Shown: positions 8,007-16,534, counted from the stretch's first letter. The stretch is DNA of 64,000 bases from Yeosuana aromativorans (GCF_014646655.1 NZ_BMNR01000003.1:285049-349048), one strand, 5' to 3'. Made by a program: numbers and translations. Notes: generated by a model not told the origin, from the letters alone.

Positions 8007-8076
8007 AGAATTAGTTATACACTATTTATAATTTCACATCCTATTAAATTTCTGAAAATTAACAAAATATAAAATC

Positions 8077-11000
8077 ATGGAAAAAGGATTTGAAAAGCTC
8101 ATTTGTGATGCCAATGAAGCAGTTGCCAGAGTTGCACATAAAACCAATGAAGTCTGTGCCATTTATCCTATAACACCAGCGTCCCCTATGGGAGAGCACG
8201 TGGATGTTTATAGCTCTAAAGGCCAAAAAAATATTTGGAACAATATTCCAAGAATTGTTGAAATGCAAAGTGAAGGTGGTGCTGCTGGTGCCGTTCACGG
8301 TTCGCTTCAAGCAGGCGCCTTAACAACCACGTTTACAGCGTCTCAGGGATTATTACTTATGATTCCTAATATGTATAAAATAGCTGGGGAATTATTACCA
8401 AGCGTTATCCATGTTGCCGCAAGAACCATTGCCACGCACGCCTTATCTATTTTTGGTGACCATTCTGATGTTATGGCCACAAGACAAACAGGTTTTGCTA
8501 TGTTGTTTGGTAGTTCTGTACAAGAAGCCCAGGATTTTGCGCTTATTTCGCAGGTGGCAACCTTAAAATCCAGAGTTCCATTTTTAAATATTTTTGATGG
8601 ATTTAGAACCTCCCATGAAATATCAAAAATTGATGGTATTCCTGATAGTATCATTAAAGCTATGATGCCAGAGGATAAAATCATGGAACACAAAAAACGC
8701 TCTTTAGATCCTGATCATCCTGTTGTAAGAGGAACCTCCCAAAACCCGGATGTATTTTTCCAAGCCCGTGAAGCGGCTAATCCATTTTATCAAAAAGTGC
8801 CAGAAATCGTGCAAAACACGATGGACGAATTTTTTGCCCATACTGGCAGACGCTATAATTTATTTGATTATGTAGGACACCCCGAAGCAGAACGTGTCAT
8901 TATTATTATGGGATCTGGTGAAGGTGCTGTTAGGGAGACCATTAACGAACTCGTGGAAAGAGATGAAAAAGTAGGTGCTATTTTTGTACGCTTGTTCAGA
9001 CCATTCTCCATTAAAAACTTTGTTGATGTGTTACCTAAAACCGTTCAAAAAATTGCCGTTTTAGACAGAACTAAAGAACCAGGAAGTATTGGTGAACCAT
9101 TATATTTAGACATTATCTCTGCATTAAATGAAAGCGATAGAGACATGCCAATCGTGGTCGGCGGCCGTTATGGTTTATCTTCAAAAGAGTTTAACCCTAG
9201 AATGGTAAAAGGTATTTATGATGAGCTGCTAAAAAGCAAACCTAAAAACCACTTTACCGTTGGTATTTATGATGATGTAACCCACACCAACCTAGAAATT
9301 GATGATTATTTCTCTGTAAAACGAACCACTATTAACTGTATGTTCTACGGTTTAGGATCGGATGGTACAGTGGGTGCCAATAAAAACTCCATTAAAATTA
9401 TTGGTGATACCACCGATAATTATGTACAAGGATATTTTGTGTACGACTCTAAAAAAGCAGGTGCACAAACCATATCACATTTGCGTTTTGGCCCAGAACC
9501 AATTCATTCTACTTATTTAATTGATAAAGCCGATTTTATTGCCAGTCATCAATTTAATTTTATTGAAAAATACAATATGCTATCCGATTTAAAATTGGGT
9601 GGTACCTTTTTATTGAATTCGCCTTTTTCAAAAGATGAAATCTGGAATGAGTTGCCTAAAAAACTTCAAAAGGAAATCATTGAAAAAGAAGCTGAATTTT
9701 ATGTGATTGATGCCAGTAAAGTGGCTCATGATGCAAAATTAGGAAAACGTGCCAATACGGTTTTACAAACGTGTTTCTTTGCTATCTCTGGAATTTTACC
9801 AAAAGATGAAGCCATCCAAAAAATCAAGGATGCCATTGTAAAATCCTATTCACATAAAGGAGAAAAAGTTGTAAAAATGAATTTTAATGCGGTTGATAAA
9901 GCGCTAGAAAATTTACAAAAAGTTGAGTATCCAAAAACATCCAATAGCGAAAAACCATTATTATCTGCCATGACTGACGCTCCTGATGGATTTGTAAAAG
10001 AAGTCTTGGAAAAAATATTGGCTGGCGCTGGCGATGATCTACCAGTAAGTGCATTCCCTGTTGACGGAACCTTCCCAACAGGAACCACACAATATGAAAA
10101 ACGTGGTATAGCAGACTTTGTTCCTGTTTGGGATGATGAAAACCTGTGTACACAATGTAATAAATGTGTGGCCATTTGTCCGCATGCAGCCATTAGATCA
10201 AAAGTGGTTTCTAATGATATGTTAGCCGATGCGCCATCATCATTAAAAGCAGTTCCCGCAAAAGGAAGGCCTTTTAATTCTGAAACCGAATCATATGTGC
10301 TTCAAGTATCACCAGAAGATTGTACCGGATGTGATCTTTGTGTAGCTGTTTGTCCTGCCGTTAGTAAAGAAATTGATGATTTCAAATCTATCAACATGAC
10401 CAAAAAACTAGATATAAAAGATAGAGAAATTGCCAACTGGGATTACTTTGTAAACTTACCTTACTACGACCGTAATGAGTTACAAATTACCAACGTTAAA
10501 GGCTCTCAGTTCTTAGAACCATTATTTGAGTTCTCTGGTGCTTGCTCTGGTTGTGGTGAAACGCCTTATATTAAATTGCTTACCCAATTATATGGTGATA
10601 GTATTTTAATAGCCAATGCCACAGGATGTTCTTCAATTTACGGAGGTAACCTTCCAACCACACCTTATAAAACCAATGAATTTGGTAGAGGTCCTGCTTG
10701 GGCTAACTCCTTATTTGAAGATAATGCCGAATTTGGTTTAGGTATGCGATTAGCACTGACCAAAAAACAAGAAATCGCGGTTGATTTATTAAAATCGTTG
10801 GAATTCTTGGTAGGCAGTGAAATTGTAGAATCAATCTTAAATAATCCTGAAAGTACAGAAACCGAAAAAGCAAAAAAAATAGCAGACATTGAAGAACTCA
10901 AGAAAACACTCAAAATTCTTGACAACAACGATGATGCTATCAAACTGAGCAACTTAACCGAGTACTTACGTAAAAAAGCCGTTTGGATACTAGGTGGTGA

Positions 11001-11610
11001 CGGTTGGGCTTACGACATAGGATATGGTGGTGTTGACCATGTGTTGGCTTCTGGAGAAGATATCAACATTTTGATAATGGATACCGAAGTATACTCCAAT
11101 ACTGGTGGTCAAACCTCAAAAGCTACGCCACTAGGCGCCAGTGCTAAGTTCTCCGTATCCGGAAAACGAACCAGTAAGAAAAGCTTAGGATTACAAGCCA
11201 TTTCTTATCAAAATGTATATGTGGCCCAAATTGCAATAGGTGCTAAAGATTTACAAACACTTAAAGCTATTGAAGAAGCTGCAGCTTATCCAGGACCATC
11301 TGTTATCATTGCTTATTCACATTGTGGTGAACACGGTTACGACTTAAAACATGGTGCTGAGCAACAAGAAAAAGCTGTAGAATCAGGTTACTGGCCATTA
11401 TTTAGATTTGACCCACAACAACCAAAAGGCAAAAAGTTCAAGTTAGATTCTAAAAAACCGACCATTCCGTTACGTGATTTCATGTACAATGAAACCCGAT
11501 TTACAAGGGTGGTAAAAGATGATGCTGTATTAGGTAAATCATTACTTGACCAAGCTCAAGAGGAAGTTGATTCAAAATGGGAACGCCTAGAACTTTACAG
11601 GGACATGTAA
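8077..11610 (+). CDS. nifJ: Pyruvate:ferredoxin (flavodoxin) oxidoreductase, single chain
   Basis: This 1177-residue homodimer-type enzyme oxidises pyruvate with CoA to acetyl-CoA and CO2, reducing ferredoxin. It has the full single-chain domain order. The N-terminal pyrimidine-binding region contains YPITPASPMGE. CoA-binding and gamma-like domains follow. An inserted bacterial ferredoxin domain has cysteines 691/694/697/701 and 749/752/755/759. The C-terminal TPP domain has CSGCGETP (C823, C826) and GGDGWAYDIGYGG. Length matches the family. It follows the ferredoxin gene with its own promoter region, which carries two CRP/FNR-like sites, and is monocistronic. Confidence 0.95.
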   Translation: MEKGFEKLICDANEAVARVAHKTNEVCAIYPITPASPMGEHVDVYSSKGQKNIWNNIPRIVEMQSEGGAAGAVHGSLQAGALTTTFTASQGLLLMIPNMYKIAGELLPSVIHVAARTIATHALSIFGDHSDVMATRQTGFAMLFGSSVQEAQDFALISQVATLKSRVPFLNIFDGFRTSHEISKIDGIPDSIIKAMMPEDKIMEHKKRSLDPDHPVVRGTSQNPDVFFQAREAANPFYQKVPEIVQNTMDEFFAHTGRRYNLFDYVGHPEAERVIIIMGSGEGAVRETINELVERDEKVGAIFVRLFRPFSIKNFVDVLPKTVQKIAVLDRTKEPGSIGEPLYLDIISALNESDRDMPIVVGGRYGLSSKEFNPRMVKGIYDELLKSKPKNHFTVGIYDDVTHTNLEIDDYFSVKRTTINCMFYGLGSDGTVGANKNSIKIIGDTTDNYVQGYFVYDSKKAGAQTISHLRFGPEPIHSTYLIDKADFIASHQFNFIEKYNMLSDLKLGGTFLLNSPFSKDEIWNELPKKLQKEIIEKEAEFYVIDASKVAHDAKLGKRANTVLQTCFFAISGILPKDEAIQKIKDAIVKSYSHKGEKVVKMNFNAVDKALENLQKVEYPKTSNSEKPLLSAMTDAPDGFVKEVLEKILAGAGDDLPVSAFPVDGTFPTGTTQYEKRGIADFVPVWDDENLCTQCNKCVAICPHAAIRSKVVSNDMLADAPSSLKAVPAKGRPFNSETESYVLQVSPEDCTGCDLCVAVCPAVSKEIDDFKSINMTKKLDIKDREIANWDYFVNLPYYDRNELQITNVKGSQFLEPLFEFSGACSGCGETPYIKLLTQLYGDSILIANATGCSSIYGGNLPTTPYKTNEFGRGPAWANSLFEDNAEFGLGMRLALTKKQEIAVDLLKSLEFLVGSEIVESILNNPESTETEKAKKIADIEELKKTLKILDNNDDAIKLSNLTEYLRKKAVWILGGDGWAYDIGYGGVDHVLASGEDINILIMDTEVYSNTGGQTSKATPLGASAKFSVSGKRTSKKSLGLQAISYQNVYVAQIAIGAKDLQTLKAIEEAAAYPGPSVIIAYSHCGEHGYDLKHGAEQQEKAVESGYWPLFRFDPQQPKGKKFKLDSKKPTIPLRDFMYNETRFTRVVKDDAVLGKSLLDQAQEEVDSKWERLELYRDM

Positions 11611-11665
11611 TACGTGTCTCTTGAAGAAGAAACTTTAGGCTAAAAAGTGAGTGCATTAAAAAGTT

Positions 11666-11712
11666 ACATTCTAAACATTAGCCAATAACAATGTTTAGAA
11701 TGTAGGCTTTTT
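11666..11712 (+). terminator. Terminator after nifJ
   Basis: Perfect 14-base arms at 11666-11679 (ACATTCTAAACATT) and 11690-11703 enclose a 10-base loop and are followed by AGGCTTTTT. The strong hairpin closes the nifJ transcript. Confidence 0.7.
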
Positions 11713-11741
11713 ATAATTATAAACTTTAAAAAATATGTATC

Positions 11742-12116
11742 ATGGGAACAAAAGCCAAAGAACATTTTGCATCTGCCCAAGAAAAACTAAAAGAAGCCAA
11801 AGAAGAATTATTCAGGCCAGAAGAGGATATGGTCTCTTATTTAGTTTGTAAAAACTCACAATTTGCTATAGAGAATTATTTGAAAGGCTATCTGTTGAAA
11901 AATGGGGTTGACATTGATGATTGCGAAACCATTGACGCACTTTACAACCAATGCCTGGCCATAAATGCGAATTTTGAAAAAGTTGATTTGTCTGATTTTG
12001 AATGCAAAGGTCATAGCCTTAATTCAAGATATTGCAATGAAGCCTCAAAAGTCAGTAATTGTTTTGATGCTGCCGATAATCTGGATACCTTTCTTAGACA
12101 AGAAAAAATCATTTAA
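11742..12116 (+). CDS. HEPN-like domain protein
   Basis: This 124-residue all-helical protein has the charged start GTKAKEHFASAQEKLKEAKEE and the pattern SQFAIENYLKGYLL near residues 44-57, resembling the helix-bundle core of HEPN proteins. The RNase motif R-x(4-6)-H of toxin-type HEPN proteins is not obvious. No partner nucleotidyltransferase (MNT) gene lies beside it, so it is not a clear toxin-antitoxin pair. It stands alone between terminators, downstream of nifJ. Its role is unknown. Confidence 0.6.
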   Translation: MGTKAKEHFASAQEKLKEAKEELFRPEEDMVSYLVCKNSQFAIENYLKGYLLKNGVDIDDCETIDALYNQCLAINANFEKVDLSDFECKGHSLNSRYCNEASKVSNCFDAADNLDTFLRQEKII

Positions 12117-12130
12117 AAAAAATGACATAA

Positions 12131-12160
12131 AAAAAGCGGCCAATGTTGGCCGCTTTTTTT
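12131..12160. terminator. Bidirectional terminator
   Basis: GCGGCC and GGCCGC arms, extended by A and T runs on either side, form a compact GC-rich hairpin at 12131-12158. It lies between the converging HEPN-like gene and the nfu gene and can serve both strands. Confidence 0.8.
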
Positions 12161-12179
12161 ATGATTATTCTTAAAAACG

Positions 12180-12419
12180 TTATTGAATATTAATGACCGT
12201 TTCTATTTGAGGCGCATATTTTTTAATGGTCATTTCCACCCCCGATTTTAAAGTCATTTGATTGACGCTACATCCAACACACGCTCCTGTTAATTGAACT
12301 TTAACATGTTTGTCATCTTCAATGGAAAGCAATGAAATATCACCACCATCACTTTGCAAAAACGGACGAATTTCGTCTAACGCCTTTTCTACATTTAACC
12401 TTAATTCTTCTGCAGTCAT
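12180..12419 (-). CDS. NifU C-terminal domain (Nfu) iron-sulfur scaffold protein
   Basis: This 79-residue protein consists only of the Nfu domain. The cluster-binding pair is visible in the motif GACVGCSVNQMTLKSGVE near residues 46-63, with the CxxC cysteines that carry a bridging [4Fe-4S] cluster. It starts 3 bases after the mrp gene in the same operon. Together they form an iron-sulfur assembly and delivery pair, fitting the many Fe-S enzymes encoded just to the left. Confidence 0.9.
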   Translation of the reverse strand: MTAEELRLNVEKALDEIRPFLQSDGGDISLLSIEDDKHVKVQLTGACVGCSVNQMTLKSGVEMTIKKYAPQIETVINIQ

Positions 12420-12422
12420 AAC

Positions 12423-13559
12423 TTATTTTTTAACAGCTGCACAACCCGCCATGGTTGTGATTTTTATGGCTTCGGTTGGCGGTAAGTTTTCATTTCTATT
12501 AACAAGCTCTTGAACCACATTTTGGGTGATTTCCTTAAACGCTTCAGATAGAGGCGTATCAACCTGTAATGCCGCCGGACTTCCAATATCACCAGCTTCA
12601 CGAATACTTTGTACAAGAGGCAAACCTCCTAAAAATGGCACTCCTAAATCTTCGGCTAAATGCCTAGCACCATCTTTCCCAAAAATGTAATATTTATAAT
12701 TTGGTAATTCATTAGGTGTAAAGTAAGACATGTTTTCAATAATACCTAATACCGGCACATTGATACTTTCTTGCTGAAACATGGCTACTCCTTTTTTAGC
12801 ATCGGCCAAGGCTACTACTTGAGGTGTACTCACAATAACAGCTCCTGTAATAGGTAGCGACTGCATGATACTTAAATGAATATCTCCTGTTCCTGGTGGC
12901 AAATCAATCAACAAAAAGTCAATCTCACCCCAATGGGCATCAAATATCATTTGATTTAAAGCTTTTGCAGCCATCGGTCCTCGCCAGACAACCGCTTGAT
13001 CTGGTTGTGTAAAAAACCCTATAGACAATATTTTTACCCCGTAGTTTTCAATGGGTTTCATTTTTGATTTTCCATTAATATCAACAGCTAATGGTCGTCC
13101 TTTTTCTACGTCGAACATAATAGGAATGGATGGTCCATAAATATCAGCATCTAAAATCCCAACTTTAAATCCCATTTTTTGCAAAGCAACGGCCAAATTG
13201 GCTGTAACAGTAGATTTACCTACACCACCTTTTCCAGAAGCCACGGCAATGATATTTTGAATACCCGGAATGGCATTTCCCTTAATCACATTAACCTTGG
13301 GTTTTTCAGGTGCATCAACCTTTACGTTTACGGTTATTTTGGCTTTTTCATATACTTTATCATGAATAACCTTCATGATGTCAACCTCCGTACGTTTTTT
13401 GGCTTGCAAACTTGGGTTTGTAATGGTAATATCCACAATAACCTCATCACCAAAAGTCATCACATTTTTAACAGCCCCCGTCTCAACCATGTTACCACCT
13501 TCCCCAGGCGCTGAAATGGTTTCAAGTGCTTTAAGTATATCTTGTTTACTTAATTTCAT
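12423..13559 (-). CDS. mrp: Mrp/NBP35-family ATP-binding iron-sulfur carrier
   Basis: This P-loop protein delivers iron-sulfur clusters. An N-terminal DUF59-type domain (about 1-80) precedes the ATPase domain, with the deviant Walker A GKGGVGKST at about 109-117, followed by DADIYGPSIP and DLPPGTGDIHL. The start at 13559 (MKLSKQDI) was preferred to an upstream one at 13586, because the family begins there and the extra nine residues are a lysine-rich extension. The terminal CAAVKK tail is odd but matches the CxxC-poor Bacteroidota form. It is co-transcribed with nfu. Confidence 0.9.
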   Translation of the reverse strand: MKLSKQDILKALETISAPGEGGNMVETGAVKNVMTFGDEVIVDITITNPSLQAKKRTEVDIMKVIHDKVYEKAKITVNVKVDAPEKPKVNVIKGNAIPGIQNIIAVASGKGGVGKSTVTANLAVALQKMGFKVGILDADIYGPSIPIMFDVEKGRPLAVDINGKSKMKPIENYGVKILSIGFFTQPDQAVVWRGPMAAKALNQMIFDAHWGEIDFLLIDLPPGTGDIHLSIMQSLPITGAVIVSTPQVVALADAKKGVAMFQQESINVPVLGIIENMSYFTPNELPNYKYYIFGKDGARHLAEDLGVPFLGGLPLVQSIREAGDIGSPAALQVDTPLSEAFKEITQNVVQELVNRNENLPPTEAIKITTMAGCAAVKK

Positions 13560-13640
13560 TTGTTTTTTATTTAATTTGAATTTCAAATCATTCCAAATAA
13601 ACCCAACTCGTTTTCAATAATTTAGATTTATTCTAAAGTA

Positions 13641-13648
13641 CAAATATA
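13641..13648 (-). promoter_or_regulatory. Predicted -7 box of the mrp-nfu promoter
   Basis: On the minus strand these bases read TATATTTG, a full TANNTTTG match, about 80 bases before the mrp ATG. Just upstream lies the small palindrome CTGAAATGTTCAG (13651-13663), part of duplicated element B, which could be an operator. Confidence 0.45.
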
Positions 13649-13650
13649 CA

Positions 13651-13687
13651 CTGAAATGTTCAGATTTTAAAGCAGATTTATTGAAAT
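13651..13687. repeat. Duplicated element B, copy 1
   Basis: This 37-base stretch upstream of mrp matches 15254-15290 at 31 of 37 positions. Weaker similarity extends further left, to about 13631. Together with element A it brackets the Fic gene and the next gene in the order B-gene-A, B-gene-A. Confidence 0.6.
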
Positions 13688-13758
13688 GATTGATAAAGAT
13701 ATATGCTTTGGTTATGATTAAAACTGATTTAAATCATATCCATAAAATTTTATGATTA

Positions 13759-13794
13759 TTTGTAAATTTTGTAAAAATTAGGAAATATTAATAT
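13759..13794 (+). repeat. Direct repeat before fic, copy 1
   Basis: This 36-base AT-rich repeat matches 13815-13850 at 34 of 36 positions, exactly 56 bases apart. It lies upstream of the -7 candidate TATATTTG at 13801-13808. Confidence 0.75.
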
Positions 13795-13800
13795 ATTTTG

Positions 13801-13808
13801 TATATTTG
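13801..13808 (+). promoter_or_regulatory. Predicted -7 box of the fic promoter
   Basis: TATATTTG is a full TANNTTTG match lying between the two copies of the 36-base repeat, giving a leader of about 40 bases. Confidence 0.45.
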
Positions 13809-13814
13809 ATAATA

Positions 13815-13850
13815 TTTGTAAATTTTATAAAAATTAGGAAATAATAATAT
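13815..13850 (+). repeat. Direct repeat before fic, copy 2
   Basis: The second copy ends 3 bases before the fic ATG and so covers the predicted leader and ribosome-binding region. Flanking the -7 box with its partner, it is a plausible operator for repression or autoregulation. Confidence 0.75.
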
Positions 13851-13853
13851 GTT

Positions 13854-15170
13854 ATGATAGAGAAAGCGCCTGAATTTGAGTTTAGCCAACATTTTAGTGA
13901 CACTTTAGTGCAAGTTGATTTTCAAAGTGGATTAGAATCAATTATAAAAAGTCAAAAGGAATATTATTATTGGGATAAAGTAAAATATTTAAAGGAAAAA
14001 TTCTTAAAACCTGAAAGAATATGGAAAATTTTAAAAATTTCCAGAAGTTTAAATTCAAAAAAAAATCTTATTAAGTCAACCACATTTGATAAATCTATAT
14101 TGTTGAATTATAACGTTAATGAATTTCTCCAACAAAAACTTCACTATCTCGACTTTAACTTTGGAGCCGGTTTACAAAAAGAGAAACTCCTTACTGATTT
14201 AGATAAACAAGATTATCTAAAAAATGCCTTAATGGAAGAATCTATTTTTTCATCTATGATTGAAGGCGCTACCACTACTCGTGTAAAGGCTAAAGACATG
14301 TTACGCAAAAACAAAAAGCCCAAAACCAAAAGTGAGCAAATGATATTGAATAACTATAAAACAATTCAATATATTAGCGAGTATCAAGGTGAAGAAATAA
14401 CCATTGAAAAACTGTATGAAATCCATAGACTAGTTACCGAAAACACTTTAAAAACAGAAGATGTTGGTGTTTTTAGAGACAATAATGATGTAAATGTAGT
14501 CAATGAACTAACAGGTGAAATAGTCCATACACCTCCAAATTTTGAGGAACTCAATGACTTAATGACATCGTTCTGCAAGTTTTTTAACAACAACCCAAAA
14601 GAAGATTTTATTCACCCCATTGTAAAAGGCAGCATTTTGCATTTTTTGATAGGCTACATTCACCCATTTGTTGATGGAAATGGCAGAACTGCCAGGGCTA
14701 TTTTTTATTGGTATTTACTAAAGAACGGTTATTGGTTGACTGAGTATTTATCAATTTCTAGGGTTATCATGAAAACCAAAGTTCAATATGAAAAAGCCTA
14801 TTTATACACAGAAATTGATGACATGGATGTCACCTACTTTATTCACTACCAAGTAAAAGTATTAGTAAGAGCCTTTGAGGAATTAAAAACCTATGTTGCC
14901 AAAAAGAAAAAAGAACAATCCAAACTTTCTAAATACTTAAAACTTGAAGGTATTAATGAACGGCAAGCCATTATCCTACAAAAAATTGAAGATGACAGTA
15001 ATCGTTTTTTCACTGTAAAAGAAATTGAAAACACATTCAGCATTACCAATCAAACAGCAAGAACAGATATTGAAGAATTAGTAGAACGAGGCTTTTTGAA
15101 AAAAATAGCCATTAATAAAAAAGCTTCAAACTATTGGAAAGGTGATAAATTTGATTCTGCCTTTTTATAA
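13854..15170 (+). CDS. Fic-family protein (class II, with C-terminal winged helix)
   Basis: This 438-residue protein carries the complete Fic catalytic motif HPFVDGNGR at about 270-278, expected to transfer AMP or a similar group from a nucleotide to a protein hydroxyl. An inhibitory-helix motif of the form SxxxEG is visible N-terminal to the Fic core (S133 to G138), as in self-inhibited class II enzymes. The C-terminal 90 residues look like a winged helix (VKEIENTFSITNQTARTDIE), suggesting DNA binding and autoregulation through the 36-base repeats upstream. The gene is AT-rich and bracketed by duplicated flanking DNA, so it may be acquired. No separate antitoxin gene is adjacent. Confidence 0.88.
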   Translation: MIEKAPEFEFSQHFSDTLVQVDFQSGLESIIKSQKEYYYWDKVKYLKEKFLKPERIWKILKISRSLNSKKNLIKSTTFDKSILLNYNVNEFLQQKLHYLDFNFGAGLQKEKLLTDLDKQDYLKNALMEESIFSSMIEGATTTRVKAKDMLRKNKKPKTKSEQMILNNYKTIQYISEYQGEEITIEKLYEIHRLVTENTLKTEDVGVFRDNNDVNVVNELTGEIVHTPPNFEELNDLMTSFCKFFNNNPKEDFIHPIVKGSILHFLIGYIHPFVDGNGRTARAIFYWYLLKNGYWLTEYLSISRVIMKTKVQYEKAYLYTEIDDMDVTYFIHYQVKVLVRAFEELKTYVAKKKKEQSKLSKYLKLEGINERQAIILQKIEDDSNRFFTVKEIENTFSITNQTARTDIEELVERGFLKKIAINKKASNYWKGDKFDSAFL

Positions 15171-15171
15171 T

Positions 15172-15230
15172 TCCTTGGCAGGATCCCAAAACACCGTTTC
15201 AAAATCTTGAATTTGATTTTAATAACTTGG
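15172..15230. repeat. Duplicated element A, copy 1 (fragment of the atl 3' end)
   Basis: This 59-base stretch starts 2 bases after the fic stop and repeats 16209-16267, the 3' end of the alkyltransferase-like gene, with two or three substitutions and one indel. It is a non-coding remnant. Confidence 0.85.
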
Positions 15231-15253
15231 TGCATTTTAAGTAACGATAAAAA

Positions 15254-15290
15254 TTGAAATATTCAGATTTTAAACTAGATTTGTTGACAT
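15254..15290. repeat. Duplicated element B, copy 2
   Basis: It matches 13651-13687 at 31 of 37 positions and follows element A copy 1 almost directly, so an A-B junction of a former tandem duplication is visible here. Confidence 0.6.
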
Positions 15291-15351
15291 TGTAGCCAGT
15301 AATATTGTAATGTCTTTTAAATAAATCGTTTAATCATTTAAGGCATCCCTA

Positions 15352-16191
15352 ATGAAAAAATTAATTTTTTACCTCGCCTTAATATTTTTCACTTCAATAA
15401 CCTGTTATTCGCAATCTAAAATTAAAAAAGCAGAGAATAGTTTAAACAATAACGATGAGAAATCCTCAACATCAAGCAGAAAAGAGCGCAAAACCAGATA
15501 TGATAACGATGCCGGTGGAGACAACTTTTTTACCGATGCCATAGCGGAATTACTATTAAAAAGTGTTTTATATGCAAGCTATTATACCCTAATAGAATCT
15601 CCGCCAGAAAGAGAATATAATGCCAGTCAAGCTTTCATAACCAAATATCCTTATTACAATTCTAAGAAAGGAAACTACAGTTATGATTGGGGAGAAAACA
15701 CAGATGTATTCAGAACCTTGCTATCTGGAAGATACGTTTCAGAAAATAGCAGAATAAAAGGAGCGCATTTAAATTTAGATATGCGTTTTTTAAAAAGAAT
15801 AGGATTTGAAGTTGATTACCTTCAGTTGTGGGAAAACAATCCCAACTTTGGATCTGACAATCTAGCAATTTACACAGTACTTGCAAAATATCATCGGGTA
15901 AGAACCGAAAAATTTGATGCTTGGTGGGGTTTAGGCGGTTCTTATGTGGATGGTCAGGTTGACCGCTTTGGTTTTAGTTATGGTTTGGGTGCAGAACTGT
16001 TTTTTGCAAAACCAATAAGCCTAGAATCTAACTTTAACCAAACATTTATAAATACCGAAACTGTAAAAAAACTTAATATCTTGATAAATTATCATACTAA
16101 ATGCTATCTGTTTACCGGAGGCTATGAACACCTAAAAATAGGTAATCAAAAATTCGCTACAATAACCATAGGGACAGGTGTTTTCTTTTAA
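15352..16191 (+). CDS. Secreted, outer-membrane-barrel-like protein of unknown function
   Basis: This 279-residue protein opens with a type I signal peptide (about residues 1-22, ending in CYSQS). A lysine- and serine-rich linker follows, then a region of alternating hydrophobic and aromatic strands with a terminal phenylalanine (GTGVFF), as in outer-membrane beta-barrels. No catalytic motif is seen and no specific family was recognised. It occupies the middle of the second B-gene-A unit, next to the Fic unit. Its own promoter may be TTTG at 15280-15283 with TAATATTG at 15300-15307. Confidence 0.65.
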   Translation: MKKLIFYLALIFFTSITCYSQSKIKKAENSLNNNDEKSSTSSRKERKTRYDNDAGGDNFFTDAIAELLLKSVLYASYYTLIESPPEREYNASQAFITKYPYYNSKKGNYSYDWGENTDVFRTLLSGRYVSENSRIKGAHLNLDMRFLKRIGFEVDYLQLWENNPNFGSDNLAIYTVLAKYHRVRTEKFDAWWGLGGSYVDGQVDRFGFSYGLGAELFFAKPISLESNFNQTFINTETVKKLNILINYHTKCYLFTGGYEHLKIGNQKFATITIGTGVFF

Positions 16192-16201
16192 ATAAACCGT
16201 G

Positions 16202-16531
16202 TCACAACTCCTTGGCAGGGTCCCAAAACACCGTTTCAAAATCTTGAATTTGATTGTCAATAACTTGTATCCCCTCACTCTCCAATAACTGTTGCATGAG
16301 ATTGCTACCATCAAAGTGATGTTTTCCTGTTAATAATCCTTTTCGGTTTACCACCCTATGGGCTGGAACTTCTTTACCCGAAGAGCCATTCATGGCATAT
16401 CCCACCATACGTGCACTTCTTGCTGCTCCTAAGTAATTGGCAATAGCACCATAGCTTGTTACACGCCCGTATGGAATCTGTTTTGCAACTTCATACACTC
16501 TATCAAAAAAATTAAGCGTGCTCTCTTGCAT
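16202..16531 (-). CDS. Alkyltransferase-like protein (MGMT family, catalytic cysteine replaced)
   Basis: This 109-residue single-domain protein matches the DNA-binding domain of O6-alkylguanine-DNA alkyltransferase, with IPYGRVTSYGAIANYLG near residues 19-35. The active-site motif PCHR is PAHR (residues 56-59), so alanine 57 replaces the alkyl-accepting cysteine. It therefore cannot act as a suicide repair enzyme. ATL proteins of this kind bind alkylated guanine and hand it to nucleotide excision repair. It is the last gene of the trmB-lysE-atl operon. Its 3' end is duplicated at 15172-15230. Confidence 0.9.
   Translation of the reverse strand: MQESTLNFFDRVYEVAKQIPYGRVTSYGAIANYLGAARSARMVGYAMNGSSGKEVPAHRVVNRKGLLTGKHHFDGSNLMQQLLESEGIQVIDNQIQDFETVFWDPAKEL
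16209..16267. repeat. Duplicated element A, copy 2 (inside the atl 3' end)
   Basis: This is the source copy of the fragment found after fic at 15172-15230. It lies within coding DNA of the alkyltransferase-like gene. Confidence 0.85.
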
Positions 16532-16534
16532 AAC

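Noticed and set aside
11742-12116. HEPN-like gene as half of a toxin-antitoxin pair
   Set aside because: No partner nucleotidyltransferase gene is adjacent and the HEPN RNase motif is not visible.
13854-15170. Fic gene as part of a complete mobile element
   Set aside because: No integrase, transposase or terminal inverted repeats; only the short flanking duplications A and B were found.
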